From: Candidatus Paracaedibacteraceae bacterium
GTDB lineage: Bacteria; Pseudomonadota; Alphaproteobacteria; Paracaedibacterales; Paracaedibacteraceae
Assembly (NCBI GenBank): GCA_019636035.1
Contig: JAHBYI010000001.1
Span: forward strand, 427,508-491,507
Direction: 5' to 3'
Length of the DNA: 64,000 nucleotides
Shown here: positions 33,704-42,662 of the stretch, one piece after another
Layout: every line of letters starts with the position of its first letter
Numbering within the stretch: the first letter of the stretch is position 1
The notes under the pieces: generated by a model
Databases searched by the model: none
Told to the model about the DNA's origin: nothing
What the model saw: the letters and a program-made list of their open reading frames with translations, nothing else
Translations under genes and position numbers: made by a program

Positions 33704-34942
33704 TTAAGATTGAGTCAAAACTTGCCTTATTTTTTGCAATCCCCAATCAAGCTCTTCACGCGTGATAACAAGAGGTGGTGCCAGCCTGACAACGGTTTCA
33801 TGGGTTTCTTTGGATAAAACACCCAGTTTTGCCAGTTTTTCACAGACCTGTCGAGCCGAGGCTATTTTAGGATCAATATCAAGACCAATCCACAAACCGA
33901 TACCCCGTACAGCCTTGATCATGGGGCTGTCAATGGAGCGAAGTTCTTGCATCAAATAAGCACCCATTTCAACACTACGCTCACACATATGATCGCTTTC
34001 TAACAACTCAAGGGCTTTTAGGGCAATAGCCGCACCAAGCGGATTCCCCCCAAACGTTGAACCGTGACTCCCCGGATCAAATACGCCCATAAGATGGCGT
34101 TTACCAGCTACACCTGAAACCGGGAATAAACCACCGCCCAAAGCCTTCCCCAAAATAACCGCATCGGGGCTGACATTCTCATGATCGCACGCTAGAATCT
34201 TTCCCGTACGCCCTAGGCCGCTCTGCACCTCATCAACAACGAGCATAACATTGTTTTTGACACAAAGATCACGAACCTTGGCTAACCACCCCGTTGGTGG
34301 CACAATAATTCCTGCTTCCCCTTGAATCGGTTCCGTAATAACAGCACACGTGTTAGGCGTTATTGCTTTTTCAAGGGCATCCGCATCCCCAAAAGGAACA
34401 GCCTTAAACCCTGGCAAAAATGGCCCAAAACCGGACTTATAATCAGGTTCAGACGAAAAACTAATAATGCCGATGGTGCGCCCGTGGAAATTTTGTGACG
34501 TCACAATAATTTCGGCCTGATGCTCAGGAATTCCCTTGACCCGATAGCCCCAGCGTCGCACGGCTTTGATCGCTGTCTCAACAGCCTCTGCGCCCGTATT
34601 CATGGGCAGCATCATATCCATGCCCGTCATCTGACATACTTTTTCTAGGAATCGAGGCATAACATCATTGTGATAAGCCCGTGAACACATGGCAAGCTTG
34701 TTAACTTGCTCAATCATTGCCGCAACAATGCGGGGGTTAGAGTGACCATGGCTGACAGCTGAATAGGCAGACATCATATCCAGATATTTTTTACCCTCAA
34801 CATCCCAAAGCCACACACCTTCTCCGCGATTAAGAACGACAGGAATCGGTTTATAGTTATGAGCACCCCAACGATCTTCCAAATCCATATAATCTTGCGT
34901 TGTCATAGGCTGTGAGATTTTTGTCGTTGCGAGGTTATCCAT
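33704..34942 (-). CDS. rocD: Ornithine aminotransferase
   Basis: PLP enzyme converting ornithine and 2-oxoglutarate into glutamate-5-semialdehyde and glutamate. 412 residues from ATG 34942, which has AAGGAG seven bases upstream; a longer frame to 34978 is not supported. Marks: NTGAEAVETAIKAVRRWGY, FHGRTIG, EPIQGEAGI, VVDEVQSGLGRTG and the PLP Lys in ILGKALGGGLFP. Overlaps the end of the arginase gene by 40 bases. The two together form an arginine-to-glutamate route. Confidence 0.94.
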   Translation of the reverse strand: MDNLATTKISQPMTTQDYMDLEDRWGAHNYKPIPVVLNRGEGVWLWDVEGKKYLDMMSAYSAVSHGHSNPRIVAAMIEQVNKLAMCSRAYHNDVMPRFLEKVCQMTGMDMMLPMNTGAEAVETAIKAVRRWGYRVKGIPEHQAEIIVTSQNFHGRTIGIISFSSEPDYKSGFGPFLPGFKAVPFGDADALEKAITPNTCAVITEPIQGEAGIIVPPTGWLAKVRDLCVKNNVMLVVDEVQSGLGRTGKILACDHENVSPDAVILGKALGGGLFPVSGVAGKRHLMGVFDPGSHGSTFGGNPLGAAIALKALELLESDHMCERSVEMGAYLMQELRSIDSPMIKAVRGIGLWIGLDIDPKIASARQVCEKLAKLGVLSKETHETVVRLAPPLVITREELDWGLQKIRQVLTQS

Positions 34943-35862
34943 TGTTCTGCTCCTTCTAAAGTCGAGATGAGTTTCCAAATAAGGTTCAGGGTTTTATGCC
35001 CCTGATCTAAGGCTGGGTTATATTCCACCAGCTCAAATGCCACAAGTTTGTCGTGATTGAGGATATCGACCATGGCTGCCAAAACGCTAGCTTCATCCAG
35101 CCCATTAGGTTCCGGTGTCCCCGTACCCGGTACCAAAGAGGCATCAAAACCATCAATATCAAAAGATATGCCAAACGGTTTATTATTTGAGGTTGCAATC
35201 TCCAACGCTTCGGCAAAGCAAGCACCAAAACCACGTGCTAAAACCTCATCCATGTACATAACACGAACATTGAGCCGCGTCAGAAGGTCGTGTTCCCCTG
35301 CTTCAAAACTACGCGCACCAATAATCACTAAATTCTCCGGTTTCACTTTTGGTAGATCCGATCCCAAGGTAACCAGTTCTGAATCCCCATACCCCATCAA
35401 AGCAGCCAATGGCATACCATGTCGCGCCTGAGAGGGAGATGTTTGCGGTGTATGAGCATCTAAATGGGCATCAATCCAGATCAAACCAAAATCTTGATTA
35501 ATAGCGTTTTTGACCGCAGACCAAGTTCCGACGGCGATGGAATGATCCCCCCCTAAAACAAAGGGGAACGATTGGTTTTTTAAAGTCCGAGAAACGTAAT
35601 CATAGGTTTGTTGTATGGTGTCTAAAACATTTTCAAATCGCGTTTTATTATTAGGATGGCTAAACGATAAGAGGGGTGTTGCAATTCCGGCAGGATGAGC
35701 TTGTATTTGATACGATTTTTGGAAAAAGGTTTCATCAAATCGTCTAGGGGTCGAGGAAAAAGGATCAACACTGTGACACACATACAACGCCCCTGCTCCA
35801 GTTCCCATGTTTGATGCGCCCCAGCCACTTGATACGCTAATGAGTGTGCGATGGCGTGACAT
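34903..35862 (-). CDS. rocF: Arginase
   Basis: Hydrolyses arginine to ornithine and urea with a two-Mn site. 319 residues from the ATG at 35862 (GAGG upstream); the open frame continues 16 codons further but without a family-like N-terminus. Metal-site motifs: GGDHSIAVG, IDAHLDAHTP and SFDIDGFDASLVPGTGTPEP. Belongs with rocD downstream. Arginine breakdown suits a cell living on host amino acids. Confidence 0.92.
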   Translation of the reverse strand: MSRHRTLISVSSGWGASNMGTGAGALYVCHSVDPFSSTPRRFDETFFQKSYQIQAHPAGIATPLLSFSHPNNKTRFENVLDTIQQTYDYVSRTLKNQSFPFVLGGDHSIAVGTWSAVKNAINQDFGLIWIDAHLDAHTPQTSPSQARHGMPLAALMGYGDSELVTLGSDLPKVKPENLVIIGARSFEAGEHDLLTRLNVRVMYMDEVLARGFGACFAEALEIATSNNKPFGISFDIDGFDASLVPGTGTPEPNGLDEASVLAAMVDILNHDKLVAFELVEYNPALDQGHKTLNLIWKLISTLEGAEQWITSQRQKSHSL

Positions 35863-35939
35863 TCTACGTCCCCTCGTAATATCCTCATAGGTTAAGTCTA
35901 GGAGATACACTAATGAAAGTCTAGGCCACGCCAGGAAAG

Positions 35940-36359
35940 TTAACGCGAATTTTCTTTAAAAGAAATAGCCAACGTTAAGCCTGATGCTTTGATCAACCCC
36001 AAGGTTGCACAAAACCCCCAAGAGGCAAGAAGGGCCATGATGTTACGCGGAGCCTTGGGATAATAGCCGATAAAACTTGTTAGTGCCACATTGATTGTTT
36101 GAGCAATGCCTGTTGACTGAATCCATACTGAACCACCAATTTTGACACCTAGATACGCCAAGGCAGGCGTTGCAATTCCCACAATAATAAAGGGTGTTGC
36201 TTGAGACAGAAATGACGGCTGATTTACCGACAGCTGTACTGCTTGTAAAGGCTGTTGGTCTGCTCTCTCCATACCATAATTCGGATCAGCAGCATCACCA
36301 TATTGAAAATCCTGAGCATGCACTGAAAATATCATAAAGATAAGAGACAATAAGTTCAT
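35940..36359 (-). CDS. Unrecognised small exported membrane protein
   Basis: 139 residues. A short signal peptide (NLLSLIFMIFSVHAQ) is followed by a polar Gln-rich linker to about residue 50, then two or three membrane segments (PFIIVGIATPALAYLGVKIGG, IMALLASWGFCATLGLIKAS). No family recognised. It follows the LpxO-like gene by 21 bases on the same strand. Confidence 0.6.
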   Translation of the reverse strand: MNLLSLIFMIFSVHAQDFQYGDAADPNYGMERADQQPLQAVQLSVNQPSFLSQATPFIIVGIATPALAYLGVKIGGSVWIQSTGIAQTINVALTSFIGYYPKAPRNIMALLASWGFCATLGLIKASGLTLAISFKENSR

Positions 36360-36380
36360 GAAGAATCTCCTTTTTTCTGC

Positions 36381-37298
36381 TTAGAAAAAGACTATATAAA
36401 CAAGGCTCGCAAAAAATAGACCTTTGAGACAAAAATGGAGTCGAGGATAATTGCGCTTTAACCCTCGGGTAGAGGTGTGAATCATAAAGATATATTTAAA
36501 GGCACGATTCAAGAGGCCAATAGGATCCGTTTCCACATTTTGTGCTGCCGCTGCTGTCATACAATAACGGCCAAAAAATCGATTAAGCCTGTCCGCGATT
36601 TGGCTTTTCATTGGACGCGCTACATCGCAAAAGAAAATGAGACGATCGATATCCGTATTGTTTTCAGCTTGATGAAGATAGGTTTCATCAAAGACAACAT
36701 CATCACCATCGCGCCAAGAATATCGCTCACCATCAACATCGATAAAACACCGATCATCATTGGGAGTGATTAAGCCCAAGTGATACCGCAGAGACCCAGC
36801 GTAAGGATCGCGGTGCAAACCAAGTTTACTCCCCGCAGGAAGATACGTAAACATTGCAGCGTTAATGGACGGAACGCGTGAAATAAGTTCTAAAGTTTTG
36901 GGACATGTTTGTTCAGCAGACGGCAAATTGCCCGCATACCATTTAAGGTAATATCGCTTCCATCCCCGTTTAAAAAACGAATTGAACCCAATATCATCAC
37001 GTTTGGCTGATGCTTTAATCCCACCATCCGCTAAAAGATGTTGCGCTTCTTCTTTGATGATATGCCAATTTTCTTTAAACAAATCCAGTTCCGGAAAATC
37101 CCGCCGATTTAAATAAGGGGAACTCGGTGTCTTTGAAAAAAGATAAACCAAGGCATTAACAGGAGCCATAAACGTTGAATGGTCAGTTAATTGCCGAAGA
37201 GGTTTATATTTCACTTTTCCACGAAAATGAACAAAAAATCCGGAAATAATAAAGAGAATAAAACTTGTGAATTTTATAGGAGATATGAAAGAAAACAT
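36381..37298 (-). CDS. lpxO: LpxO-like aspartyl/asparaginyl beta-hydroxylase family protein
   Basis: 305 residues with a hydrophobic segment at each end (about residues 12-24 and 288-305), as in LpxO, which hydroxylates the acyl chain of lipid A. The 2-oxoglutarate/iron site is visible: HRDPYAGSLRYHLGLI (first His-Arg/Asp), and later FDETYLHQAENNTDIDRLIFF with the second His and the basic 2-OG-binding region. LpxO is inferred from the membrane anchors and length; other hydroxylases of the family have the same core. Confidence 0.72.
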   Translation of the reverse strand: MFSFISPIKFTSFILFIISGFFVHFRGKVKYKPLRQLTDHSTFMAPVNALVYLFSKTPSSPYLNRRDFPELDLFKENWHIIKEEAQHLLADGGIKASAKRDDIGFNSFFKRGWKRYYLKWYAGNLPSAEQTCPKTLELISRVPSINAAMFTYLPAGSKLGLHRDPYAGSLRYHLGLITPNDDRCFIDVDGERYSWRDGDDVVFDETYLHQAENNTDIDRLIFFCDVARPMKSQIADRLNRFFGRYCMTAAAAQNVETDPIGLLNRAFKYIFMIHTSTRGLKRNYPRLHFCLKGLFFASLVYIVFF

Positions 37299-37420
37299 GA
37301 CATAACCTTAAGAGTCTTGGTGATTTAAGAATAAATACCGTTCAGCTAATTCTCAAGAGAAATATAGTTGTCCTCATGAGAATATCCGGTAAGTCAGCTC
37401 TGGTTGAGCCAGACTAAACC

Positions 37421-38356
37421 TTAGACCCAACATAAAAGTTCTTTTAATTGAGTTGCTGCATCCTGAGTAACGGTGAGCGGCACTACCGAACCTTTTTTTA
37501 TGCGCCCATCCCACCATTGCGCACGACCTGTGGTTATAACGCTCGCATGAAAATGGTCAAATTTAGGATAGCTACCTTTCAGTTTATAAAGATAGACCTG
37601 CGCAGGTGTTGCACAAGCTTCCGATATCATGCTGACACTATCACACGTAACCAGCACAGCATCAGCTAAGCCTAACAGGCCAAAATAGGGATTGTCCCCT
37701 TCCCCATCCCAGATATAAACTGAGTCAGGTAATTCTTTCAATTTTTCAGCAATAGGCAATGGTGTGCGACGCGATAACGTCATTAATAGTTGCCAGCCGT
37801 CGTGTGCTAACCGCTCCAAATCAAGGATTAACCGATCAGCAAAGTCATCTGGCATTGAATATTTTTTATTAGGCCCCCCGATGATAACAGACAAAACAGG
37901 TTTATGATCAGGATTTAAAGATGCAAATTGGTAAGCTGCTGTTTCGAGTTTTTCATCCGTGATACGGTGAGTTGCCCCCAATGTTGTTATAACATTAGTT
38001 CCTGTGTACTTATCATGTTCCGGGCAAATAACCGCATCGAAATGATCCGGTGAGATTTTTGGATTTTGAAAATAAACAATCTTCGTTGCAGGAGATTTTT
38101 TCTTGATGAGTAAAGCCGGAAGAATGGCTCGGCGTCCTGAAGCAAAGACAACATCCGGATACGGAGCATCCAAAGAATCACCGGTCGATGATAAGCAAGA
38201 ATCCAGCCCCCAACGAAAATGAGGAGCCAGGGATTCCCACGGTTGACAAAGCTTGATCTTTTTAAACGTAATATCCAGTCCCAGGGACTCAGCGACTCCC
38301 CAAGCTTGGTTGATCATGCCAGCACTTCCATCGGAAATCACCCAGCAGGTTTTCAT
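37421..38356 (-). CDS. ELM1-like (DUF1022) protein
   Basis: 311 residues similar to the family of the plant mitochondrial-fission protein ELM1, common in alphaproteobacteria. Typical pieces: WVISDGSAGMINQAWGVAE at the start, PDVVFASGRRAILPALLIKK, IVYFQNPKIS and the C-terminal DAVLVTCDSVSMISEAC (a glycosyltransferase-B-like donor region). Function in bacteria is not established; a glycosyltransferase-like fold is likely. It starts at the base next to the typA stop, so cotranscription is probable. Confidence 0.85.
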   Translation of the reverse strand: MKTCWVISDGSAGMINQAWGVAESLGLDITFKKIKLCQPWESLAPHFRWGLDSCLSSTGDSLDAPYPDVVFASGRRAILPALLIKKKSPATKIVYFQNPKISPDHFDAVICPEHDKYTGTNVITTLGATHRITDEKLETAAYQFASLNPDHKPVLSVIIGGPNKKYSMPDDFADRLILDLERLAHDGWQLLMTLSRRTPLPIAEKLKELPDSVYIWDGEGDNPYFGLLGLADAVLVTCDSVSMISEACATPAQVYLYKLKGSYPKFDHFHASVITTGRAQWWDGRIKKGSVVPLTVTQDAATQLKELLCWV

Positions 38357-40180
38357 TTATGACTCGCGCTTTCTTTCTGCTTTCTTACGTTCATGAGGGC
38401 ACAAAATAGCCTTACGAATACGAAGATTCTTTGGTGTAACTTCAACACGTTCATCATCTTGGATATAGGAAATGGCTTGCTCCAACGTCATAATTTTCGG
38501 CGGTGTCAAGCGAATGGCATCGTCCTTACCCGAGGCACGGAAGTTCGTCAGCTGTTTAGCCTTAAGTGGATTAACTTCCAAATCATTATCACGGCTGTTT
38601 TCACCAATAATCATACCTTCATAAACCTGTGCACCCGGCCCTACGAACAAAACCCCCCGTTCTTCAAGGGTATTCAGCGAATAAGATACAGCCTCACCGT
38701 TACCCATGGAAATAAGAACACCTGTGTGTCGGCCATCAATCGCACCGCGGTATGGACCATAACTGTGGAAAACACGGCTCATGATCCCTGTACCACGCGT
38801 ATCCGTTAGGAACTGTCCATGGTACCCGATTAAACCACGGGACGGAGCAAGGAACGTAATACGAACTTTACCACCACCAGAAGGACGCATATCTGTCATT
38901 TCTGACTTTCGTTGATTCATAGTGTCCACAACAGTACCGCTGTACTCTTCATCAACGTCAATTTGGACTTCTTCGATCGGCTCAAGACGTTCACCCGTTG
39001 TCTCATCATGGCGATACAGAACGCGTGGACGGCTGATTGAAAGCTCAAACCCTTCACGACGCATAGTTTCAATGAGAACACCCAACTGTAATTCCCCACG
39101 CCCGGCAACTTCGAAAGCATCCTTTTCAGCCGTTTCAGTAATCCGAATTGCAACGTTCCCTTCGGCTTCTTTCATCAAGCGATCACGAATAACGCGTGAT
39201 GTTAGTTTTGTCCCTTCACGACCAGCCAATGGCGAATCATTAACAGAAAATGTCATAGCCAAGGTTGGCGGATCGATTGGCTGTGCTTCAATCGGTGTGT
39301 TGACTTCAGGAACAGCAACAGTATCAGCCACCGTCGCCTTTTCTAAACCGGCAATAGCGATGATATCGCCTGCTTCAGCTTCTTCGATCGGCAAACGCTC
39401 TAGACCACGGAAAGACAATAGTTTGGTAATACGACCGGTTTCAACAACGTCTCCATCACGATTTAGAACGCGAACAGCCGTATTCAACTTAACGCGACCG
39501 GATTGGACACGACCCGTTAGAACACGTCCCAAAAAGTTGTCATATTCACGTGTTGTCACAAGCATAGAGAACGGTTCTTCTTTGTTACCGGCAGCCTCTG
39601 GCACATGGTCGAGGATCAAATCAAAGAGAGGGCCAATATCTTTACGCTCGTCACTCAGTTCCTTGACAGCCCAACCACTTCGCCCAGAAGCATACATGAT
39701 AGGAAAATCAAGTTGCTTTTCATCCGCCTCAAGAGCAAGGAACAACTCAAAAACTTCGTCAAGAACTTCATCAGCCCGCGCATCTTGGCGGTCAATTTTA
39801 TTAATCAAAACAATCGGACGCAAACCAAGTTTTAAAGCTTTAGTCAAAACGAACTTTGTTTGTGGCATAGGACCTTCGGCAGCATCAACAAGGACAACCA
39901 CACCATCAACCATGCTCAAGATCCGCTCAACCTCACCACCAAAGTCAGCGTGGCCTGGTGTATCAACGATATTGATGCGATGCCCTTTCCATTCAAGAGA
40001 TGTACATTTAGCTAGAATGGTAATCCCGCGTTCTCTTTCGAGATCATTCGAGTCCATAACGCGTTCAGCAACTTGCTGATTTTGGCGGAATGTTCCACTT
40101 TGTTTAAGCATACTGTCGACTAAAGTTGTTTTACCATGGTCAACGTGGGCGATAATAGCAATATTGCGAATCGATGTCAT
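38357..40180 (-). CDS. typA: Ribosome-binding GTPase TypA/BipA
   Basis: 607 residues, translational GTPase linked with ribosome assembly and stress response. G1 [10 protein letters not shown]2/G3 region with RGITI and [13 protein letters not shown]4 NKIDR; later EF-G-like domains and the BipA-specific C-terminus ([18 protein letters not shown]). Full length. A good terminator-like palindrome lies upstream at 40296-40323. Confidence 0.96.
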   Translation of the reverse strand: MTSIRNIAIIAHVDHGKTTLVDSMLKQSGTFRQNQQVAERVMDSNDLERERGITILAKCTSLEWKGHRINIVDTPGHADFGGEVERILSMVDGVVVLVDAAEGPMPQTKFVLTKALKLGLRPIVLINKIDRQDARADEVLDEVFELFLALEADEKQLDFPIMYASGRSGWAVKELSDERKDIGPLFDLILDHVPEAAGNKEEPFSMLVTTREYDNFLGRVLTGRVQSGRVKLNTAVRVLNRDGDVVETGRITKLLSFRGLERLPIEEAEAGDIIAIAGLEKATVADTVAVPEVNTPIEAQPIDPPTLAMTFSVNDSPLAGREGTKLTSRVIRDRLMKEAEGNVAIRITETAEKDAFEVAGRGELQLGVLIETMRREGFELSISRPRVLYRHDETTGERLEPIEEVQIDVDEEYSGTVVDTMNQRKSEMTDMRPSGGGKVRITFLAPSRGLIGYHGQFLTDTRGTGIMSRVFHSYGPYRGAIDGRHTGVLISMGNGEAVSYSLNTLEERGVLFVGPGAQVYEGMIIGENSRDNDLEVNPLKAKQLTNFRASGKDDAIRLTPPKIMTLEQAISYIQDDERVEVTPKNLRIRKAILCPHERKKAERKRES

Positions 40181-40295
40181 AAGAAACTCTGATTAATTGT
40201 TTATGTAAAAAATAGTATACGTTGAGTATATAGAGATTATCAAAAAACTCAACAAGTTAAAGTTTTTGTTTCTGTTGCTAGAAACACAAAAAAAC

Positions 40296-40323
40296 ATCAT
40301 CTTTGACTATAGTCAGAGATGAT
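40296..40323. terminator. Near-perfect 28-bp palindrome, likely terminator
   Basis: ATCATCTTTGACTATAGTCA followed by GAGATGAT; only one base pair is mismatched. It is flanked by AAAAAA on the left and TTTTTT a few bases to the right, so it could end transcripts in both directions, including the minus-strand one from 40448. The central TGACTATAGTCA resembles two ends of the TATAGTC repeat family placed head to head, which may be chance. Confidence 0.65.
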
Positions 40324-40447
40324 AGATTGTTTTTTATATCAGAAGCCATATTAACTTAGACAAATGACCCGCAGAACCTATAGGAATAGGTGAGCCCAAG
40401 TCAAGTTCCGATAAAACCGTTTGGATCAGTTAATCTAGCTCGTGATA

Positions 40448-40867
40448 TTACTCGTCAACATCCAAGTCAGCTTCGGTTACTGCACCGTCCTTGACTTGCT
40501 TAACAAGAAGCTGCACAAGATTAAAAGGCGGCAGTTCACGACCAATACCATCTTGATCCCAGTTTAGTCCAATGCTGCAATACCCCTCTTCGACTTCCGG
40601 AAGGAATTCTTCGATCAAATAAGAGACCGGCATCTCTTCGAGCGTTGCATGATCTTCCGCCCAAGTGATGGCATTTTCTTTATAGCTTTCTGTCCACAAG
40701 GGAATAGTATCCATGGGCTCATCATCATCACGCGTAAATTCAAGGGATTCTGTTTGAACGCACATTTTGTCTTGGACAAGAACATAAATCTTTTCTGTTG
40801 CAACAGCTTCTTGAATAAATTTCAAAGCGCGGCCATTGAATTCTTTTTCTAAATCTTGATCTGTCAT
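40448..40867 (-). CDS. DUF2750-like protein
   Basis: 139 residues, acidic. It resembles DUF2750 by the pattern FIQEAVATEKIYVLVQ, IPLWTESYKENAITW, ISYLIEEFLPE and a closing VEEGYCSIGLNWDQDGIG region. Function unknown, cytosolic. Monocistronic, followed by the palindrome at 40296. Confidence 0.6.
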   Translation of the reverse strand: MTDQDLEKEFNGRALKFIQEAVATEKIYVLVQDKMCVQTESLEFTRDDDEPMDTIPLWTESYKENAITWAEDHATLEEMPVSYLIEEFLPEVEEGYCSIGLNWDQDGIGRELPPFNLVQLLVKQVKDGAVTEADLDVDE

Positions 40868-40952
40868 GGTTTTTCCTATGATAAAATTGGCTTAGTCAAG
40901 GATGCGCTGATTCTTATCAATTAACAAGAAAATTTTAATGGGGCAAAAATTC

Positions 40953-40981
40953 TTGACTTTGTCAGTATCCAGGTGTATATC
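40953..40981 (+). promoter_or_regulatory. Likely rpmJ promoter
   Basis: TTGACT (40953-40958), 17-base spacer, TATATC (40976-40981), about 35 bases before the rpmJ start. Good sigma-70 match. Confidence 0.55.
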
Positions 40982-41015
40982 TGATTATAATTATTAAGAT
41001 AAAGGTTTTCGAAAA

Positions 41016-41141
41016 ATGAAAATTGCAAATTCGATTAAGACTCTAAAAGAGCGTCATAAAGGGTGTAAAGTTGTCCGTCGTCGTGGTCGTACCTACGTGA
41101 TTAACAAACAAAACCCACGCTTTAAAGCACGTCAAGGATAA
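41016..41141 (+). CDS. rpmJ: 50S ribosomal protein L36
   Basis: 41 residues, basic, of the longer YkgO-like L36 type: [19 protein letters not shown], then [21 protein letters not shown]. Only one of the usual four zinc-ligand cysteines is left (C17), the normal state of the zinc-less form. ATG 41016 to TAA 41139-41141, with its own promoter and terminator. Confidence 0.95.
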   Translation: MKIANSIKTLKERHKGCKVVRRRGRTYVINKQNPRFKARQG

Positions 41142-41154
41142 GACCTGCGTAAAC

Positions 41155-41187
41155 AAAAAAAGGCGACAGCAATTGTCGCCTTTTTTT
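41155..41187 (+). terminator. rpmJ terminator
   Basis: Stem GGCGACA / TGTCGCC with a loop of five bases, flanked by A and T runs (TTTTTTT after the stem). Strong intrinsic terminator directly after rpmJ; also usable from the other strand. Confidence 0.9.
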
Positions 41188-41349
41188 ATACCTTGATCTA
41201 AACAACCTGAATAGTGTTTAAAAATCGATGTAACTATTCACATTGATATAATAAAATTTTATTTTTTACTGTTTATTAATACACTTTTCCTACAATTGAA
41301 CTATATGGTTATGTGTAAGGCTGTTCTTACATGTTTTTAGGAGGTAACT

Positions 41350-41520
41350 ATGAACAAAGTTTTTGCTTTTTTAACCCGTGAAGATGGTGCGTCTTTGGCC
41401 GAGTATGGTATTTTGGTCGCCTTGATTGCAGCCGTTGCAATTGGTGCAGTAACAACACTCGGTACAAACATTAAAACCGTCTTTGAAAATATTGCTGGTT
41501 TGATTACCACCGGTAGCTAA
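41350..41520 (+). CDS. flp: Flp-type pilin
   Basis: 56 residues. The prepilin peptidase site is visible as DG|ASLAEY: cleavage after G13 with Glu at +5, followed by the hydrophobic helix (YGILVALIAAVAIGAV). Perfect AGGAGG ahead of the ATG. It leads the pilus genes downstream (two TadE-like proteins and TadG). The assembly genes (tadA, tadB, tadC, rcpA, cpaA) are not in the window. Confidence 0.93.
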   Translation: MNKVFAFLTREDGASLAEYGILVALIAAVAIGAVTTLGTNIKTVFENIAGLITTGS

Positions 41521-41539
41521 TTAGACACTGGATCGATCG

Positions 41540-42097
41540 ATGTTGAGACTCCCCCCTTCAGGGGAGGACGGTTCTACTATTGTTGAATTTGCAATAGTGG
41601 TACCTTTGTTTGTCCTCGTCCTGTTTGCAACGTTTCAAGTTGGGTTAGTGCTCCTGATACAGAACGCTCTCGATTCCGCAGCGCGAGAGGCGTCTCGAGT
41701 TGGAATAACAGGAGCAACCAGTACCGGATTGACTCGTGAACAGGCGATTCGAGCCACAGCACAAGAAGTTATCCGCAGATATTCCGGCGGCTTCTTAGAT
41801 CCGACACAAGTTAATATCTCAGTCAAAGCATACTCTAGTTTGGATGGTATCGGCTCACCAGAACCCTTCACAGATACAAACAACAACGGCATTCACGATG
41901 CCAATGAACCTTTTACAGATGTTAACGGAAACGGTGTTTGGGATGCTGATCAAGGCGTATCAGGGTCTTTTGGGTTATCGGGGCAAGTCGTCGAATATGA
42001 CATTAGCTATCGATGGGACACGATCTTTCCCATTTTTGGCAAGAATTCGAAAATAACCCTGCATGGTATCACCCCCGTCATGAATGAGGTATTTTGA
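41540..42097 (+). CDS. TadE-like pseudopilin with a calcium-site-like insertion
   Basis: 185 residues. N-terminal TadE signature with a membrane helix: GSTIVEFAIVVPLFVLVLFA, then QNALDSAAREASRVG. Near residues 108-133 comes a stretch of Asp/Asn repeats (FTDTNNNGIHDANEPF, then TDVNGNGVWDADQG) that looks like thrombospondin-type-3 or EF-hand-like calcium loops; this is not usual in TadE. Minor pilin of the Flp pilus. It starts 20 bases after flp. Confidence 0.85.
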   Translation: MLRLPPSGEDGSTIVEFAIVVPLFVLVLFATFQVGLVLLIQNALDSAAREASRVGITGATSTGLTREQAIRATAQEVIRRYSGGFLDPTQVNISVKAYSSLDGIGSPEPFTDTNNNGIHDANEPFTDVNGNGVWDADQGVSGSFGLSGQVVEYDISYRWDTIFPIFGKNSKITLHGITPVMNEVF

Positions 42098-42098
42098 T

Positions 42099-42662
42099 AT
42101 GAAATATTTCTCATTGACGAAAAAAATTGGTGCCGATGACGGAGCTGCAATCGTTGAGACAGCTGTCGTTCTCCCCGTTTTAATTATGCTTATTGCTCTT
42201 GTTTTTGAAACTGGTATGTACATCTTACTGCATTCTAAATTAACACGAATGGCCGGTGTCGTTACGGACGCCATAACACGGCAAAATCTGACAAGACCAA
42301 CCTTATTGGGGTTGATGAATACAGCAGATAACATAACAGACCCCTTTAATTTCTCACGAAATGGTAAGATGGTTGTTTCTCAGATTAACAATAGTAAGCA
42401 AAGCACAAAAACGAGCGATATGGTTATTGGATGGCAGCAAAGTAAAAACGGCGGCGTGAGCTTACTCGGGTCAGTCGGTGCTTATCCACAAAACCTCCCC
42501 GGGGGAATTACCGTTATTCAAGATCAAAGCATCGTTGTTACGGAAGTCTTCTATCAGTACTCTCCTTTAATTTTCAGGAATTATTTGCCTTTAAGATCGA
42601 TCTATAAAACAGCTGTTTTTGTCCCAAGATCAGGAGATATGAATGCTTTACTGGCTGGATGA
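42099..42662 (+). CDS. Second TadE/TadF-like pseudopilin
   Basis: 187 residues from ATG 42099, which has GAGG nine bases before; a start at 42084 is possible. N-terminal GAAIVETAVVLPVLIMLIAL with the Glu typical of TadE-type prepilins, one membrane helix, and a mainly extracellular part with no known domain. It begins one base after the stop of the previous gene and ends 20 bases inside tadG. Confidence 0.8.
   Translation: MKYFSLTKKIGADDGAAIVETAVVLPVLIMLIALVFETGMYILLHSKLTRMAGVVTDAITRQNLTRPTLLGLMNTADNITDPFNFSRNGKMVVSQINNSKQSTKTSDMVIGWQQSKNGGVSLLGSVGAYPQNLPGGITVIQDQSIVVTEVFYQYSPLIFRNYLPLRSIYKTAVFVPRSGDMNALLAG

Noticed and set aside
37391..37415. Stem (GCTC / GAGC) after the ELM1-like gene as terminator
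   Set aside because: Stem is short with mismatches and no T run follows on the transcribed strand.
38922..40079. 385-codon plus-strand frame opposite typA
   Set aside because: Exact antisense shadow of a conserved GTPase gene; low-complexity Ser/Arg/Thr-rich product.
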